A stretch of DNA of 64,000 bases from JBMYZL01 sp049610385 (GTDB lineage: Bacteria; Bacteroidota; Bacteroidia; Flavobacteriales_D; Sanyastnellaceae): positions 1-64,000 of the forward strand of contig JBMYZL010000013.1 in the NCBI GenBank assembly GCA_049610385.1, given 5' to 3'. Of this stretch, positions 48,445-56,822 are shown in pieces. The number at the start of each line of letters is the position of its first letter. The stretch's first letter is position 1. The translations under genes were made by a program, and so were the position numbers. Under the pieces are notes generated by a model. It did not search any database. It had not been told where the DNA came from and saw nothing but the letters and a program-made list of their open reading frames with translations.

Positions 48445-51021
48445 GGTACCACTGGCCCCACCGGACAAGCCCGTGGGTTCGAGATCAGTACCTGCCAAGG
48501 ACCAACCAATTTCATACGTGTACATCCCTTGCGAGATGTCCACGCTGAACTGGTAACATCCCGGATCCAGGCAAGCGATATCTGCGCCTTCGAATCCACC
48601 CTCCAATGTTCCGGTGGCCACTTCTGTTCCACCATTTTCAATGACCCAAATGTTGTTGTTCCAGCCATCACCATAGGTGTCCGTCATGTCAATGGTGATG
48701 CAGCTGGTGTAACAGCACGTTCCATTGTCACACAGGGCATCCGCATCATAATTGCATGCTAAAGAGTCGGTGCAACCCGCCGTAGCTCCCCCGTCACCCA
48801 AAATAAAATCAAAGGTGGCTGATCCATTCCCAGATTCGATGGTATAATCCGCACCAAACAACATGAAAGTGGGGTCAGCGACAAGCGTCCAATCCACATT
48901 TGACCCTGTTATGGAACAATTGTAGCAACCGGCATCCAAACACATGTTGGCAGTTCCTGCAAAATTGTTGCCTGAAGCCACAACATCACCCGTGTTGTTG
49001 TCCGTTACCGTGTAATACAACATGGTATTAATTCCCAAAGTTGGCAACAAGAACCCAACAGGCATTTCCAAATTAATGCAGTTAGCGAAACAACATGATC
49101 CATCATTGCATCCTGCGGAAGCGTCATAATTACATGCAAATAGGGTCGTGCACCCAGGGTAAGTGCAACTTCCATCGTCAATCTCGGCAGTCGAATTGTA
49201 ATTGCAGGCTGATGCATCCATGCAACCCGCACAAGTGGAGAAGTCGCATGAACCATCATTCATGGTTGCAGCAGGGTCATAATTGCACGCCGCTGGATTC
49301 GTGCAACCCTCAATGTCTTCAGTGATCTGGGCCAACCAAACACCATGATCTCCTCCCACACCATACTGTCCGAATGTCCAACATTCAGGATCAGACTGAT
49401 TTTCGCGAAAATGCGCATCGATGTAGTCCCCCCAACGATTTCCAGAACCGATGGCCGACTCCCCGCCTTTGATTGAGGCGGAATTGCTCCAGTCATTCAC
49501 ATTGGGGTAACCATGGGTCACACGAAATTCCGGAAAAGTCGTTGAACTGACCCGGAGAAAGGAAACCATTGAGCCCTGATCCCAGGCTCCAAGCGTCGTC
49601 GTCCAAGGCGCAATCGCCGGATAGGCATAATCCCACCCCGCAGCGCCAAAACTGGTGTGAACTTCGTTGTCATTGGCAGTATTGACGCGTCCCAAATACA
49701 AGCGATTGTCACCATTGTCGTCTGAAATGACGAAACTGAAGTGAATCCGGTCATCTCCTGAAACATCCACGTAAGCACTCATCATCCGATCTGCAACCCC
49801 CAAATTTGGCCCGCCAGACTGCGGTGCGGCCACAGGATTGCTCACCGATCCGACATCCAAATTCCATCCACTCAACGTCGGGCTGTCGCCGTAATTGGCC
49901 GAAACTTGCCAATAAGTGATGTCATCATTGGAGTTTCGGGAAATCAGGTAAGATCCTGGCCCGTACGAGCCGAATGGATAAGAACAGGGTTTGACCGTAA
50001 ATGCGTTGTTGTTGCTTCCTGGGATTTCGACATCATCAAAATATTCTGCGCCCATGCTGTTGCCCGCATAACCCGCAGTAAGATCGAACAACATGATTTT
50101 GGTCTCCGAAAAATTGTTCGAAGCCGTGAACATGTTCCCCGAAATGGTGATGGTTCCGCTGGAGTAACCGAGGCAGGGATAGTCGAACCACAAGTTGGAA
50201 TCTCCGGGGTTCGCTGCAATCTTGTGAAAATACCAAGTTCCCATCGGATTGCTCGTGGCACTGATGGCGATATAGATTTCTGTGAGCGTGGGATTGTTGC
50301 CATGCATATCGACAAGAATGAACCGGTTGTTGTTCGTGTCATATTCAATCCGAGGGTCATAAATGTTTGCCGTGGGGTTCAATGAAGAGAAAAACACCGA
50401 TTCACCTTGCGACAGCAATTGATTCCCTTCGTTGTCGTAAATCTCGATGTGCGTATTGTTTGCCATTACCACGGTTCCAGCACCATTGACTGCTACCGCT
50501 CCATCGGGAACATTCGAGGCGGTTGCCGTGTATGTGGCTGCGGTTTCAGCGCCCACCAATGGCGTTTCCCCTTGTTGGTTGCCTGTCGATAGATTCAGAC
50601 CCGAGAGCTCCCCTTGATCTTGCACACCTTCTGCTCCATCTATCAAATCCTCCAAAAGAATTTCACCCTCGGCGAGTTGTTGTCGATAAATCAACTTATT
50701 CGCCAGCCGCTCAGCTTCTTCCGGGGTCATTTGAGACGTCGGATTCACATCTGCATCCCGATGCTGTATCATCTCATGATGGATGTTCCATGCATCTGGT
50801 ACCTGAGTTCGAATGTCTACAGCGTGAACCTCCGTAAAGCCCGCAAGTTGTGCTTGAAATTTGACATCGGCGGGCCGATGATCTACGGTTTCCATTTGGC
50901 CCATCGCCGCAGAGGCATTGGGGTCCATTTGGGCGTGGAGAATGGAAATGCCTCCGAAACTGAGCACCAATAAAAAGTATTGCGCGTTTGTGAGGGCGAA
51001 TTGAAGTGTGGTTTTCATCAT
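47710..51021 (-). CDS. large secreted protein, tandem paralogue 2, dockerin-like tail
   Basis: A 1103-residue exported protein with a signal peptide ending ISILHAQ. It has the same order as its paralogue: an N-terminal helical region, a beta-rich domain (MGTWYFHKIAANPGDSNLWF, TITISGNMF), Cys-rich ACNYxxxAxxDDGSC-type repeats alternating with YGDGWN modules, and a dockerin-like NDLLLVLAEFG tail. The two proteins differ throughout except for the identical C-terminal 245 residues. The start could be either of two adjacent Met codons. Confidence 0.85.
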   Translation of the reverse strand: MMKTTLQFALTNAQYFLLVLSFGGISILHAQMDPNASAAMGQMETVDHRPADVKFQAQLAGFTEVHAVDIRTQVPDAWNIHHEMIQHRDADVNPTSQMTPEEAERLANKLIYRQQLAEGEILLEDLIDGAEGVQDQGELSGLNLSTGNQQGETPLVGAETAATYTATASNVPDGAVAVNGAGTVVMANNTHIEIYDNEGNQLLSQGESVFFSSLNPTANIYDPRIEYDTNNNRFILVDMHGNNPTLTEIYIAISATSNPMGTWYFHKIAANPGDSNLWFDYPCLGYSSGTITISGNMFTASNNFSETKIMLFDLTAGYAGNSMGAEYFDDVEIPGSNNNAFTVKPCSYPFGSYGPGSYLISRNSNDDITYWQVSANYGDSPTLSGWNLDVGSVSNPVAAPQSGGPNLGVADRMMSAYVDVSGDDRIHFSFVISDDNGDNRLYLGRVNTANDNEVHTSFGAAGWDYAYPAIAPWTTTLGAWDQGSMVSFLRVSSTTFPEFRVTHGYPNVNDWSNSASIKGGESAIGSGNRWGDYIDAHFRENQSDPECWTFGQYGVGGDHGVWLAQITEDIEGCTNPAACNYDPAATMNDGSCDFSTCAGCMDASACNYNSTAEIDDGSCTYPGCTTLFACNYDASAGCNDGSCCFANCINLEMPVGFLLPTLGINTMLYYTVTDNNTGDVVASGNNFAGTANMCLDAGCYNCSITGSNVDWTLVADPTFMLFGADYTIESGNGSATFDFILGDGGATAGCTDSLACNYDADALCDNGTCCYTSCITIDMTDTYGDGWNNNIWVIENGGTEVATGTLEGGFEGADIACLDPGCYQFSVDISQGMYTYEIGWSLAGTDLEPTGLSGGASGTAEFTVAGGGDDVGCTDSEACNYDAGALCDDGSCCYDHCVEMIVTDTYGDGWNYATMTLTNQATGSAMELTMEGGYIDTLHLCLESGCYDVSVSEGIYPDEVGWTLSSQGSGTFGGAPYSGYFMLGVSFGCTDSLACNFDDFATCDDNTCEYPGCTDPDACNYDECTSCGDASLCEYACLGCTYASATNYSPNASMDDGSCLFETPPPPSGCQADLDGNNQVDVNDLLLVLAEFGDSCEVDPIGQ

Positions 51022-51211
51022 CTGGTCGATTTGACGGGGTGATAAGTTAAAAAAAAATCTTTTTTTGACTCCTTGGATGCCTTCCGTGGCAAATTGTCAT
51101 CCGTTGTAGAGGCGCGACATGCTCGCAGTCCGCAGCATATCGTCGAGGAGATTTCCGACATGGTGGAAATACACAAATTCCGCTTTCTTCCTGGTCTTGA
51201 GAGGAGAACCC

Positions 51212-51219
51212 TAACTTCG
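51212..51219 (+). promoter_or_regulatory. TAnnTTyG element 4 nt before the mce start
   Basis: TAACTTCG followed by GGGC and then ATG. The spacing puts the expected transcription start at or next to the A of the ATG, implying a leaderless mRNA. Confidence 0.5.
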
Positions 51220-51223
51220 GGGC

Positions 51224-51637
51224 ATGGAAAATGCGTCTGGAATGCGTGTCGAACACCTGGGCATCGCCGTTTCTGATTTGGCTGCGGCCGAAGCCGTCTA
51301 TACCGATCTGCTCGGTGTTCCACCATACAAGAGGGAAACCGTGGAGAGCGAACATGTTTTGACCAGTTTTTTCGCCACTGCAAACGGGCCAAAAATCGAG
51401 CTCCTCGCCAGCACAAATCCCCAAGGTCCAATCGGTCGACACATCACCAAACGAGGAGAAGGTCTTCACCACATTGCTTTCGGTGTGGAGAATTTGGATG
51501 CTGAAATTTCACGATTGGAAAAAAAAGGGTATCGTCTCATTTCCGGCCCGAAACCAGGTGCAGACCACAAAATGATTGCATTCTTGCATCCTGGCGATAC
51601 GTCAAAAGTGCTGATTGAATTGTGCATGGATGCATGA
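51224..51637 (+). CDS. mce: methylmalonyl-CoA epimerase
   Basis: A 137-residue vicinal oxygen chelate (glyoxalase fold) protein matching methylmalonyl-CoA epimerase, which interconverts the (S) and (R) forms of methylmalonyl-CoA. Metal-ligand motifs: MRVEHLGIAV (His), KIELLAS (Glu), GEGLHHIAFGV (His) and a C-terminal VLIELCM (Glu). The start at 51224 is favoured by the -7 element 4 nt upstream; ATG at 51242 is the alternative. The cobalamin adenosyltransferase at the right edge fits the same adenosylcobalamin-dependent methylmalonyl-CoA route; the mutase is not in the window. Confidence 0.9.
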   Translation: MENASGMRVEHLGIAVSDLAAAEAVYTDLLGVPPYKRETVESEHVLTSFFATANGPKIELLASTNPQGPIGRHITKRGEGLHHIAFGVENLDAEISRLEKKGYRLISGPKPGADHKMIAFLHPGDTSKVLIELCMDA

Positions 51638-51651
51638 CCTCACAACAACCT

Positions 51652-51659
51652 TAACTTCG
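51652..51659 (+). promoter_or_regulatory. TAnnTTyG element 5 nt before the SDR start
   Basis: TAACTTCG followed by GCGGC and ATG, almost the same arrangement as in front of mce, with a predicted transcription start at the ATG. Confidence 0.5.
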
Positions 51660-51664
51660 GCGGC

Positions 51665-52462
51665 ATGAATGGGAACGAATGGATGCCACTCGACTTGGGT
51701 GGCAAACGCGCTTTGGTTTGTGGTGCCTCGCAAGGCATCGGACTGGCTGCAGCGCAACATATGGCTGCACTGGGAGCCGAAGTTGTGCTCATGGCGAGAA
51801 ATTTGACGCGCCTTCAAAACGCATTGAATGTGATGCCTGGCGATGGAAAACACCACATCGCATTGGCAGATTTCTCAGACCCAGATGCGGTCGCCAATGC
51901 AGTTCAAAAGGTGGTAGACGCAGCACCCGTTCACATACTCATCAACAACACTGGAGGTCCGGCTGGCGGCCCCATCACACAGGCAGGTGTAGGCGAGTTC
52001 AAGGCCACATTTGAACAGCACTTGGTGTGCAATCAAATTTTGGCTCAAGCGGTGCACCCGGGGATGAAAGCTGCTGGTTACGGCCGCATCATCAATGTCA
52101 TTTCCACAAGTGTCAAACAACCACTGAATGGACTGGGGGTGAGCAACACCATTCGAGGCGCTGTAGCGAATTGGGCCAAAACATGGGCCAATGAAGTCGG
52201 CCCTGACGGCATCACGGTCAACAACGTGTTGCCAGGTGCCACCAATACCGCCCGCTTGGCCCAAATTGTCGAAGCCAAAGCGGTCAAAACCGGCAACGAC
52301 CCCGATTCAATCCGATCTCAAATGGCTTCGGCCGTTCCGCTCGGCAGAACCGGGGAACCCGAAGAAGTCGCGAGGGCCATCGCATTTTTGGCCTCTCCAG
52401 CAGCCAGTTATATATCAGGAATCAATTTACCAGTCGATGGAGGCCGAACCGGGTGTCTTTGA
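51665..52462 (+). CDS. SDR family oxidoreductase, atypical active site
   Basis: A 265-residue short-chain dehydrogenase/reductase. The cofactor loop GASQGIG and the NNTGG motif are present, and the C-terminal YISGINLPVDGG is typical. The catalytic Tyr-x-x-x-Lys is not: the corresponding region reads GLGVSNTIRGAVANWAK, with Asn and Arg at the usual positions. SDRs with this change form a known atypical branch often annotated as 3-oxoacyl-ACP reductase, so activity is uncertain. It lies 27 bp after mce with its own -7 element. Confidence 0.85.
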   Translation: MNGNEWMPLDLGGKRALVCGASQGIGLAAAQHMAALGAEVVLMARNLTRLQNALNVMPGDGKHHIALADFSDPDAVANAVQKVVDAAPVHILINNTGGPAGGPITQAGVGEFKATFEQHLVCNQILAQAVHPGMKAAGYGRIINVISTSVKQPLNGLGVSNTIRGAVANWAKTWANEVGPDGITVNNVLPGATNTARLAQIVEAKAVKTGNDPDSIRSQMASAVPLGRTGEPEEVARAIAFLASPAASYISGINLPVDGGRTGCL

Positions 52463-52464
52463 AT

Positions 52465-52472
52465 TAGATTTG
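52465..52472 (+). promoter_or_regulatory. -7 element of gdhA
   Basis: TAGATTTG matches TAnnTTTG exactly, begins just after the SDR stop and would give a leader of about 25 nt before the ATG at 52503. No clear -33 element. Confidence 0.5.
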
Positions 52473-52502
52473 CGTCCGCCAAACGTTAATAAGCACGTTA
52501 CG

Positions 52503-53858
52503 ATGTCCTCTATCCACCAGGCGCAAATTGACGCCTTTATGGCACAAGTTGCCGCGCACCATGCGCACGAGAAAGAGTTTCTCCAGGCCGTAGAAGAAGT
52601 TGCCGAAACGGTCATCCCATTCATTGAACAACACCCGAAGTACAAGGACCACAAGATTCTTGAGCGAATTGTTGAGCCAGAACGCATACTGATTTTCAGG
52701 GTGCCTTGGGTGGATGACCAAGGAAAGACACAGATCAACCGTGGCTATCGGGTCGAGTTCAACTCGGCAATTGGCCCTTACAAAGGGGGGCTGCGTTTTC
52801 ACCCCACGGTGAACCTCGGTGTGCTCAAGTTTTTGGGTTTCGAGCAGATTTTCAAAAATGCATTGACCACCCTGCCCATGGGTGGTGGAAAAGGAGGGGC
52901 GGACTTTGATCCCAAGGGCAAAAGCGACAATGAGGTCATGCACTTCTGCCAGTCCTTCATGACAGAATTGGCTAGGCACATCGGCCCCAACACAGACGTA
53001 CCTGCTGGGGACATCGGTGTGGGAGGTCGAGAAATCGGCTACATGTTTGGGCAATACAAACGGCTCAGAAACGAATTTACGGGCGTCTTGACCGGCAAAG
53101 GGCTGAACTGGGGCGGAAGTTTGATTCGCCCTGAAGCCACAGGTTATGGCACAGTCTATTTCGCCCGAGAGATGATGGCCACCCAAAAGCAAATCATCGA
53201 CGGTAAAACTGTGGTCATCAGCGGGTCTGGAAATGTGGCTCAATTCGCCGCTGAGAAATGCATCCAACTGGGCGGTCATGTGGTGACGATGTCTGATTCC
53301 AAAGGATTCATCCACGATCCGGCTGGAATCACCGCTGAAAAACTGGCCTGGATCAAAGAATGCAAAAACGTACGCAGAGCGCGCATTCACGAATATGCAG
53401 ATGCATTTCCGGGCGCGACATTCCACCCAGGACAGCGACCTTGGGGTGTGGCATGTGATGTGGCATTCCCCTGCGCAACACAAAACGAATTGAATGAAGA
53501 AGAAGCGAATGTTTTGGTCCAAAATGGGGTCATTGCTGTTGCAGAAGGTGCGAACATGCCCTGCACGCCGGAAGCGGTCGCAACTTTTCAATCGGGCGGC
53601 GTACTCTTTGCTCCAGGAAAAGCTTCCAATGCCGGAGGTGTGGCCACATCTGGCCTGGAAATGTCTCAAAATTCCCTGCGCATGAATTGGTCGCGTGAAG
53701 AGGTTGATGAACGCCTTCGAAACATCATGACCAGCATTCACGAGCAGTGTGTAGAATATGGCAAACAATCAGATGGTTCAGTTGACTATGTCCAGGGAGC
53801 CAACATCGCAGGCTTTGTCAAAGTGGCGGACGCGATGATTGACCAGGGGGTCGTTTGA
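52503..53858 (+). CDS. gdhA: glutamate dehydrogenase (hexameric, class I)
   Basis: A 451-residue enzyme converting 2-oxoglutarate and ammonium to glutamate, the usual length for the hexameric NADP-type. Motifs: YRVEFNSAIGPYKGGLRFHP, the catalytic-Lys segment LPMGGGKGGADFDPKGK, DVPAGDIGVGGREIGYMFG and the cofactor loop ISGSGNVAQFAAEK. The open frame extends upstream into the SDR gene, but homology begins at MSSIHQAQ (52503), which also follows an exact -7 element. An excellent intrinsic terminator lies downstream, so it is probably monocistronic. NADP versus NAD use cannot be settled by eye. Confidence 0.95.
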   Translation: MSSIHQAQIDAFMAQVAAHHAHEKEFLQAVEEVAETVIPFIEQHPKYKDHKILERIVEPERILIFRVPWVDDQGKTQINRGYRVEFNSAIGPYKGGLRFHPTVNLGVLKFLGFEQIFKNALTTLPMGGGKGGADFDPKGKSDNEVMHFCQSFMTELARHIGPNTDVPAGDIGVGGREIGYMFGQYKRLRNEFTGVLTGKGLNWGGSLIRPEATGYGTVYFAREMMATQKQIIDGKTVVISGSGNVAQFAAEKCIQLGGHVVTMSDSKGFIHDPAGITAEKLAWIKECKNVRRARIHEYADAFPGATFHPGQRPWGVACDVAFPCATQNELNEEEANVLVQNGVIAVAEGANMPCTPEAVATFQSGGVLFAPGKASNAGGVATSGLEMSQNSLRMNWSREEVDERLRNIMTSIHEQCVEYGKQSDGSVDYVQGANIAGFVKVADAMIDQGVV

Positions 53859-53881
53859 TCATTTCACATCCGAATTTTTGG

Positions 53882-53917
53882 AACGTCCTGGATCCGATTG
53901 GGTTTCAGGACGTTTTT
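53882..53917 (+). terminator. intrinsic terminator of gdhA
   Basis: Perfect 9-bp stem AACGTCCTG / CAGGACGTT with a 15-nt loop, continuing into a run of T residues (53913-53917). It begins 24 bp after the gdhA stop. Confidence 0.9.
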
Positions 53918-54111
53918 CGTTCGGAAATTTTTTGGGGCTTGTGTCGTTCATGATGACGGCGACGGCGTGAGGTCATTTGGTTCAAGTCCTCTCCCCATTC
54001 GTCCAAGGCATCAGCATCTCCCAACCCTGGCTTCCGATCAAAATTCTTCAAGTCTCGCTTGCGCCCCATGCACTGAAAACACAACAACCCCAACATGGGT
54101 TCATTGCACAT
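53905..54111 (-). CDS. possible small basic protein
   Basis: A 68-residue frame from ATG 54111. It starts MCNEPMLGLLCFQCMGRKRD, with three Cys in the first 14 residues, and ends in a run of Arg, His and Lys. No family recognised, and its 3' end overlaps the gdhA terminator. It may be a real small protein or chance. Confidence 0.25.
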   Translation of the reverse strand: MCNEPMLGLLCFQCMGRKRDLKNFDRKPGLGDADALDEWGEDLNQMTSRRRRHHERHKPQKISERKTS

Positions 54112-54421
54112 CAAGAGCCTACCGATTCAATCACAAGCATCAGTGAATACAGATAGCCGTTGGGGCCCAGACAATGAGCACAAGCGCCAAATGACAGGGA
54201 TGCCAGAAAGATCTTTGATGCATTTTGTAAAGACCATTTGGCGCACTCACAGAATGTTTTCGAGGGCTTCAATCGTCAGGGGGACCAGGACCACACCGGT
54301 GAAGTGCGGTCCTTCCCCTCAAACAAACTCGATTAGCCTAACCAAAAGCCCATCTAGTACACCAACAACCCATCCACCCCTTTGTTGCAACTGTACCTGT
54401 TTTTTCGCCTGAATCCCAGAT

Positions 54422-54429
54422 TATCTTTG
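54422..54429 (+). promoter_or_regulatory. TAnnTTTG element 4 nt before the small membrane protein start
   Basis: TATCTTTG, an exact consensus match, then CTGC and ATG. The predicted transcription start coincides with the start codon. Confidence 0.5.
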
Positions 54430-54433
54430 CTGC

Positions 54434-54889
54434 ATGATCACAGGACTTCAACACATGCACAGCTTCTTGCGTTGGGTGGCTTTGGCCCTCCTCGTGTGGA
54501 GCGTCATTTCCGCTTGGCGCGGAATGGGTGCCCAAAGGGCTTTCACTTCAAGCGACCAAAAACGCGGACTTTTCACCATGGTTGTGCTGCACGTACAGCT
54601 GCTTTTGGGTGTTGCGTTATGGGCATTGGGAGAACGGGGCATGAAAGCATTTGCCGACCCTGACGTCATGTCAAACAGCATGTTGCGGTTTTTTGCTGTC
54701 GAACACATGGTGGGGATGATGGTGGGGATTCTGTTCGGCACATTGGGTCACAGCCTTTCCAAGCGGGCGAGTTCGGACCGCATGAAATTTCGGAAACAAG
54801 CCATTTGGTTCACCCTGGCCTTGGTTGTCATTTTGGTGATGATTCCATGGCCATTCCGGGAAGGGTTTGAATGGGTCGGATGGTTCTGA
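54434..54889 (+). CDS. four-helix membrane protein, cytochrome b-like
   Basis: A 151-residue integral membrane protein with four hydrophobic segments. The N-terminus MITGLQHMHSFLRWVALALL resembles a conserved Bacteroidota family sometimes labelled cytochrome b; several His (HMHSF, VLHVQLLLG, EHMVGMMVG, GTLGHSL) could ligate heme, but this is inference. It overlaps the start of the cytochrome c lipoprotein gene, which supports a redox or respiratory role. Confidence 0.7.
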   Translation: MITGLQHMHSFLRWVALALLVWSVISAWRGMGAQRAFTSSDQKRGLFTMVVLHVQLLLGVALWALGERGMKAFADPDVMSNSMLRFFAVEHMVGMMVGILFGTLGHSLSKRASSDRMKFRKQAIWFTLALVVILVMIPWPFREGFEWVGWF

Positions 54890-55233
54890 AAATTCGACAC
54901 ATTACGGCTTGGGGCATGCTGGTGACGACCATCCTCTCCAGTTGTGGAGGCAGGGGAACACCTGTTCCCGCTGATTCCCGCAGAGACACTGCTGTCTCTG
55001 AAACAGAGGCCCGCAGGATTTACACCATGAAATGTAGCCTTTGTCATGGTTCCGACGGTCGTCTGATGGCCTCACAGTCACCCGATTTGTCCATTTCTGA
55101 AATGAACCTTGCTGAGCGAAAAGCCATCATCAAAAACGGCAAAGGTGTGATGCCACCACAAGCCGGAATCTTGACTGCCAAAGAAATAGAGGCTGTCGCG
55201 AAATACATCGAAACCTTCAGAGTGCCGCGCTGA
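54871..55233 (+). CDS. mono-heme cytochrome c lipoprotein
   Basis: A 120-residue c-type cytochrome. A signal peptide with lipobox LSSC (mature Cys near residue 25) is followed by a short linker, the heme attachment site CSLCH, and a downstream PPQAG segment; the Met of GVMPPQ is the likely sixth ligand. The family carries electrons at the periplasmic face. Start 54871 overlaps the previous gene by 19 bp; ATG 54880 is an alternative. hflX begins 3 bp after the stop. Confidence 0.88.
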   Translation: MGRMVLKIRHITAWGMLVTTILSSCGGRGTPVPADSRRDTAVSETEARRIYTMKCSLCHGSDGRLMASQSPDLSISEMNLAERKAIIKNGKGVMPPQAGILTAKEIEAVAKYIETFRVPR

Positions 55234-55236
55234 CCC

Positions 55237-56424
55237 ATGCTGGACAAATCAAAGTTAAAGTCCACCTTACCGGAACAAGAGACGGCGGTGTTGGTGGGGT
55301 TGGTGACAGGCCGTTCCACCCGAGAAGAGGTGGCTGAATATCTAGACGAGCTCGCCTTTTTGGCATCCACTGCACATGCGGACACCCAACGGGTGTTTGT
55401 GCAATCCTTGGACAAACCCGATGTCCGAACGTTTGTCGGGTCTGGAAAAGTGCAGGAAATCAAAGCGTTTGTCGAAGAGGAGGACATCGACATCTTGATT
55501 TTTGACGATGAATTGAGCCCCACGCAACTGCGCAATTTGGAGAGGGAAATACCCGAGCGCAAAATTCTGGATCGGCCGAATTTGATTTTGGACATTTTCG
55601 CAGCGCGTGCCCGCACCTCCCATGCGAAGACACAGGTCGAATTGGCCCAATATCAATACCTGCTGCCCCGGCTGACCAACATGTGGACACACCTTCAAAA
55701 ACAAAAGGGAGGCATCGGCATGAAAGGACCCGGTGAAAAGGAAATCGAAACCGACAGGCGGATCATTCGAGATCGCATCGCTGCCCTGAAAAAGGAATTG
55801 TCGAGAATTGATCGGCAGATGGCAACCCAAAGGGGCAATCGGGGGGCCATGGTGCGCGTGGCCTTGGTGGGTTACACGAATGCCGGCAAAAGCACCTTGA
55901 TGAACTTGCTTGCCAAAAGCGAAGTGTTCGCCGAAGACAAGTTGTTTGCCACCCTGGACACCACCGTTCGCAAAGTGGTTCTGCAAAATTTGCCATTCCT
56001 TTTAAGCGACACTGTGGGATTCATCCGGAAATTGCCTCACCAACTGATTGAGAGTTTCAAGTCTACATTGGATGAAACACGGGAAAGCGATTTGCTGATG
56101 CATGTCATTGATGTGAGCCATCCTCATTTCGAAGATCACATGGCTGTGGTGGAAAGCACTTTGGCTGAAATCGGGAGCGAAGACAAACCCGTGGTTTACG
56201 TTTTCAATAAAATAGATGCCCTTCCCGATGCTTCCGAAGTGACTGGGCCCAGTCGAACCGAATTGATTCAAGGCCTATCTGAGCGCATGGAACGAACAGG
56301 GAAAACTTCCTTGTTCATCTCTGCACATTCACGAGATGGCATTGAAGAACTCCGCACATTGCTCTACGACCGGATCAAAGAAATTCACGTCAAGCGCTAT
56401 CCGTACAATGCCTTTCTGTACTGA
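55237..56424 (+). CDS. hflX: GTPase HflX
   Basis: A 395-residue translational GTPase that in other bacteria binds the 50S subunit and splits or rescues stalled ribosomes. The N-terminal HflX domain carries FVGSGKVQEIKAFVEE and FDDELSPTQLRNLE; the middle has GGIGMKGPGEKEIETDRR; the G domain has GYTNAGKSTLMN (G1), DTVGFI (G3) and NKID (G4). Length is normal. It follows the cytochrome c gene by 3 bp, so both lie on one transcript. Confidence 0.97.
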   Translation: MLDKSKLKSTLPEQETAVLVGLVTGRSTREEVAEYLDELAFLASTAHADTQRVFVQSLDKPDVRTFVGSGKVQEIKAFVEEEDIDILIFDDELSPTQLRNLEREIPERKILDRPNLILDIFAARARTSHAKTQVELAQYQYLLPRLTNMWTHLQKQKGGIGMKGPGEKEIETDRRIIRDRIAALKKELSRIDRQMATQRGNRGAMVRVALVGYTNAGKSTLMNLLAKSEVFAEDKLFATLDTTVRKVVLQNLPFLLSDTVGFIRKLPHQLIESFKSTLDETRESDLLMHVIDVSHPHFEDHMAVVESTLAEIGSEDKPVVYVFNKIDALPDASEVTGPSRTELIQGLSERMERTGKTSLFISAHSRDGIEELRTLLYDRIKEIHVKRYPYNAFLY

Positions 56425-56473
56425 GATGAACACAAACTGCAGAGGACGTCTGCGCAAGAGCCCGACCAGGTTG

Positions 56474-56481
56474 TAATTTTG
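56474..56481 (+). promoter_or_regulatory. TAnnTTTG element 5 nt before rbfA
   Basis: TAATTTTG, an exact consensus match, then AGGCC and ATG, the same geometry as at mce, the SDR and the membrane protein gene. Confidence 0.5.
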
Positions 56482-56486
56482 AGGCC

Positions 56487-56822
56487 ATGTCCATCCGTCA
56501 AGAAAAAGTGGCCGAACTCATTCGGCGGGACCTCAGCACGCTGTTCCAACAGAAAGGTTCGCTGTGGTTCCATGGCATGTTCATCACCGTGACGGTGGTG
56601 CGAATGAGTCCAGATTTGGGTTTGGCCAAAGTCTACCTGAGCTTCATGGCCGTCCCGGACAAAAGTGCAGCCCTGAAGCAAGTGAAGGCGGAAGGATGGC
56701 GGGTCCGAAAAGCCTTGGCCGAAAAAATCGGCAAGCAAGTTCGGGTGATTCCTGAAATCAACTTCTACCTCGACGACAGCCTCGACCATTACGAAGCTGT
56801 GGACCAAGCCCTGAAATCTTGA
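56487..56822 (+). CDS. rbfA: 30S ribosome-binding factor A
   Basis: A 111-residue KH-like protein required for 16S rRNA 5' end maturation and 30S assembly. The opening MSIRQEKVAELIRRDLSTLF, the VTVVRMSPDLGLAKVYLSF strand and the C-terminal PEINFYLDDSLDHYE are diagnostic. Its TGA overlaps the TTG start of the permease gene, so the two are coupled. Confidence 0.95.
   Translation: MSIRQEKVAELIRRDLSTLFQQKGSLWFHGMFITVTVVRMSPDLGLAKVYLSFMAVPDKSAALKQVKAEGWRVRKALAEKIGKQVRVIPEINFYLDDSLDHYEAVDQALKS

Larger units (their letters stand above)
53859..54433. other. 575-base region between gdhA and the small membrane protein gene
   Basis: Holds the gdhA terminator, a possible small minus-strand gene (53905-54111) and the -7 element of the next gene. 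The remainder shows no convincing coding frame. Confidence 0.5.

Noticed and set aside
52191..52502. 104-residue N-terminal extension of glutamate dehydrogenase
   Set aside because: It lies in the SDR coding region in another frame; the family start and an exact -7 element support 52503.
52464..53768. 434-codon open frame antisense to gdhA
   Set aside because: It mirrors a strongly conserved enzyme gene, and its translation is Cys/His-rich with no domain; it is a codon-bias shadow.
53976..53992. GGTTCAAGTCC resembling a tRNA T-loop
   Set aside because: The flanking bases do not form a T-stem, and no acceptor stem or anticodon arm can be drawn around it.
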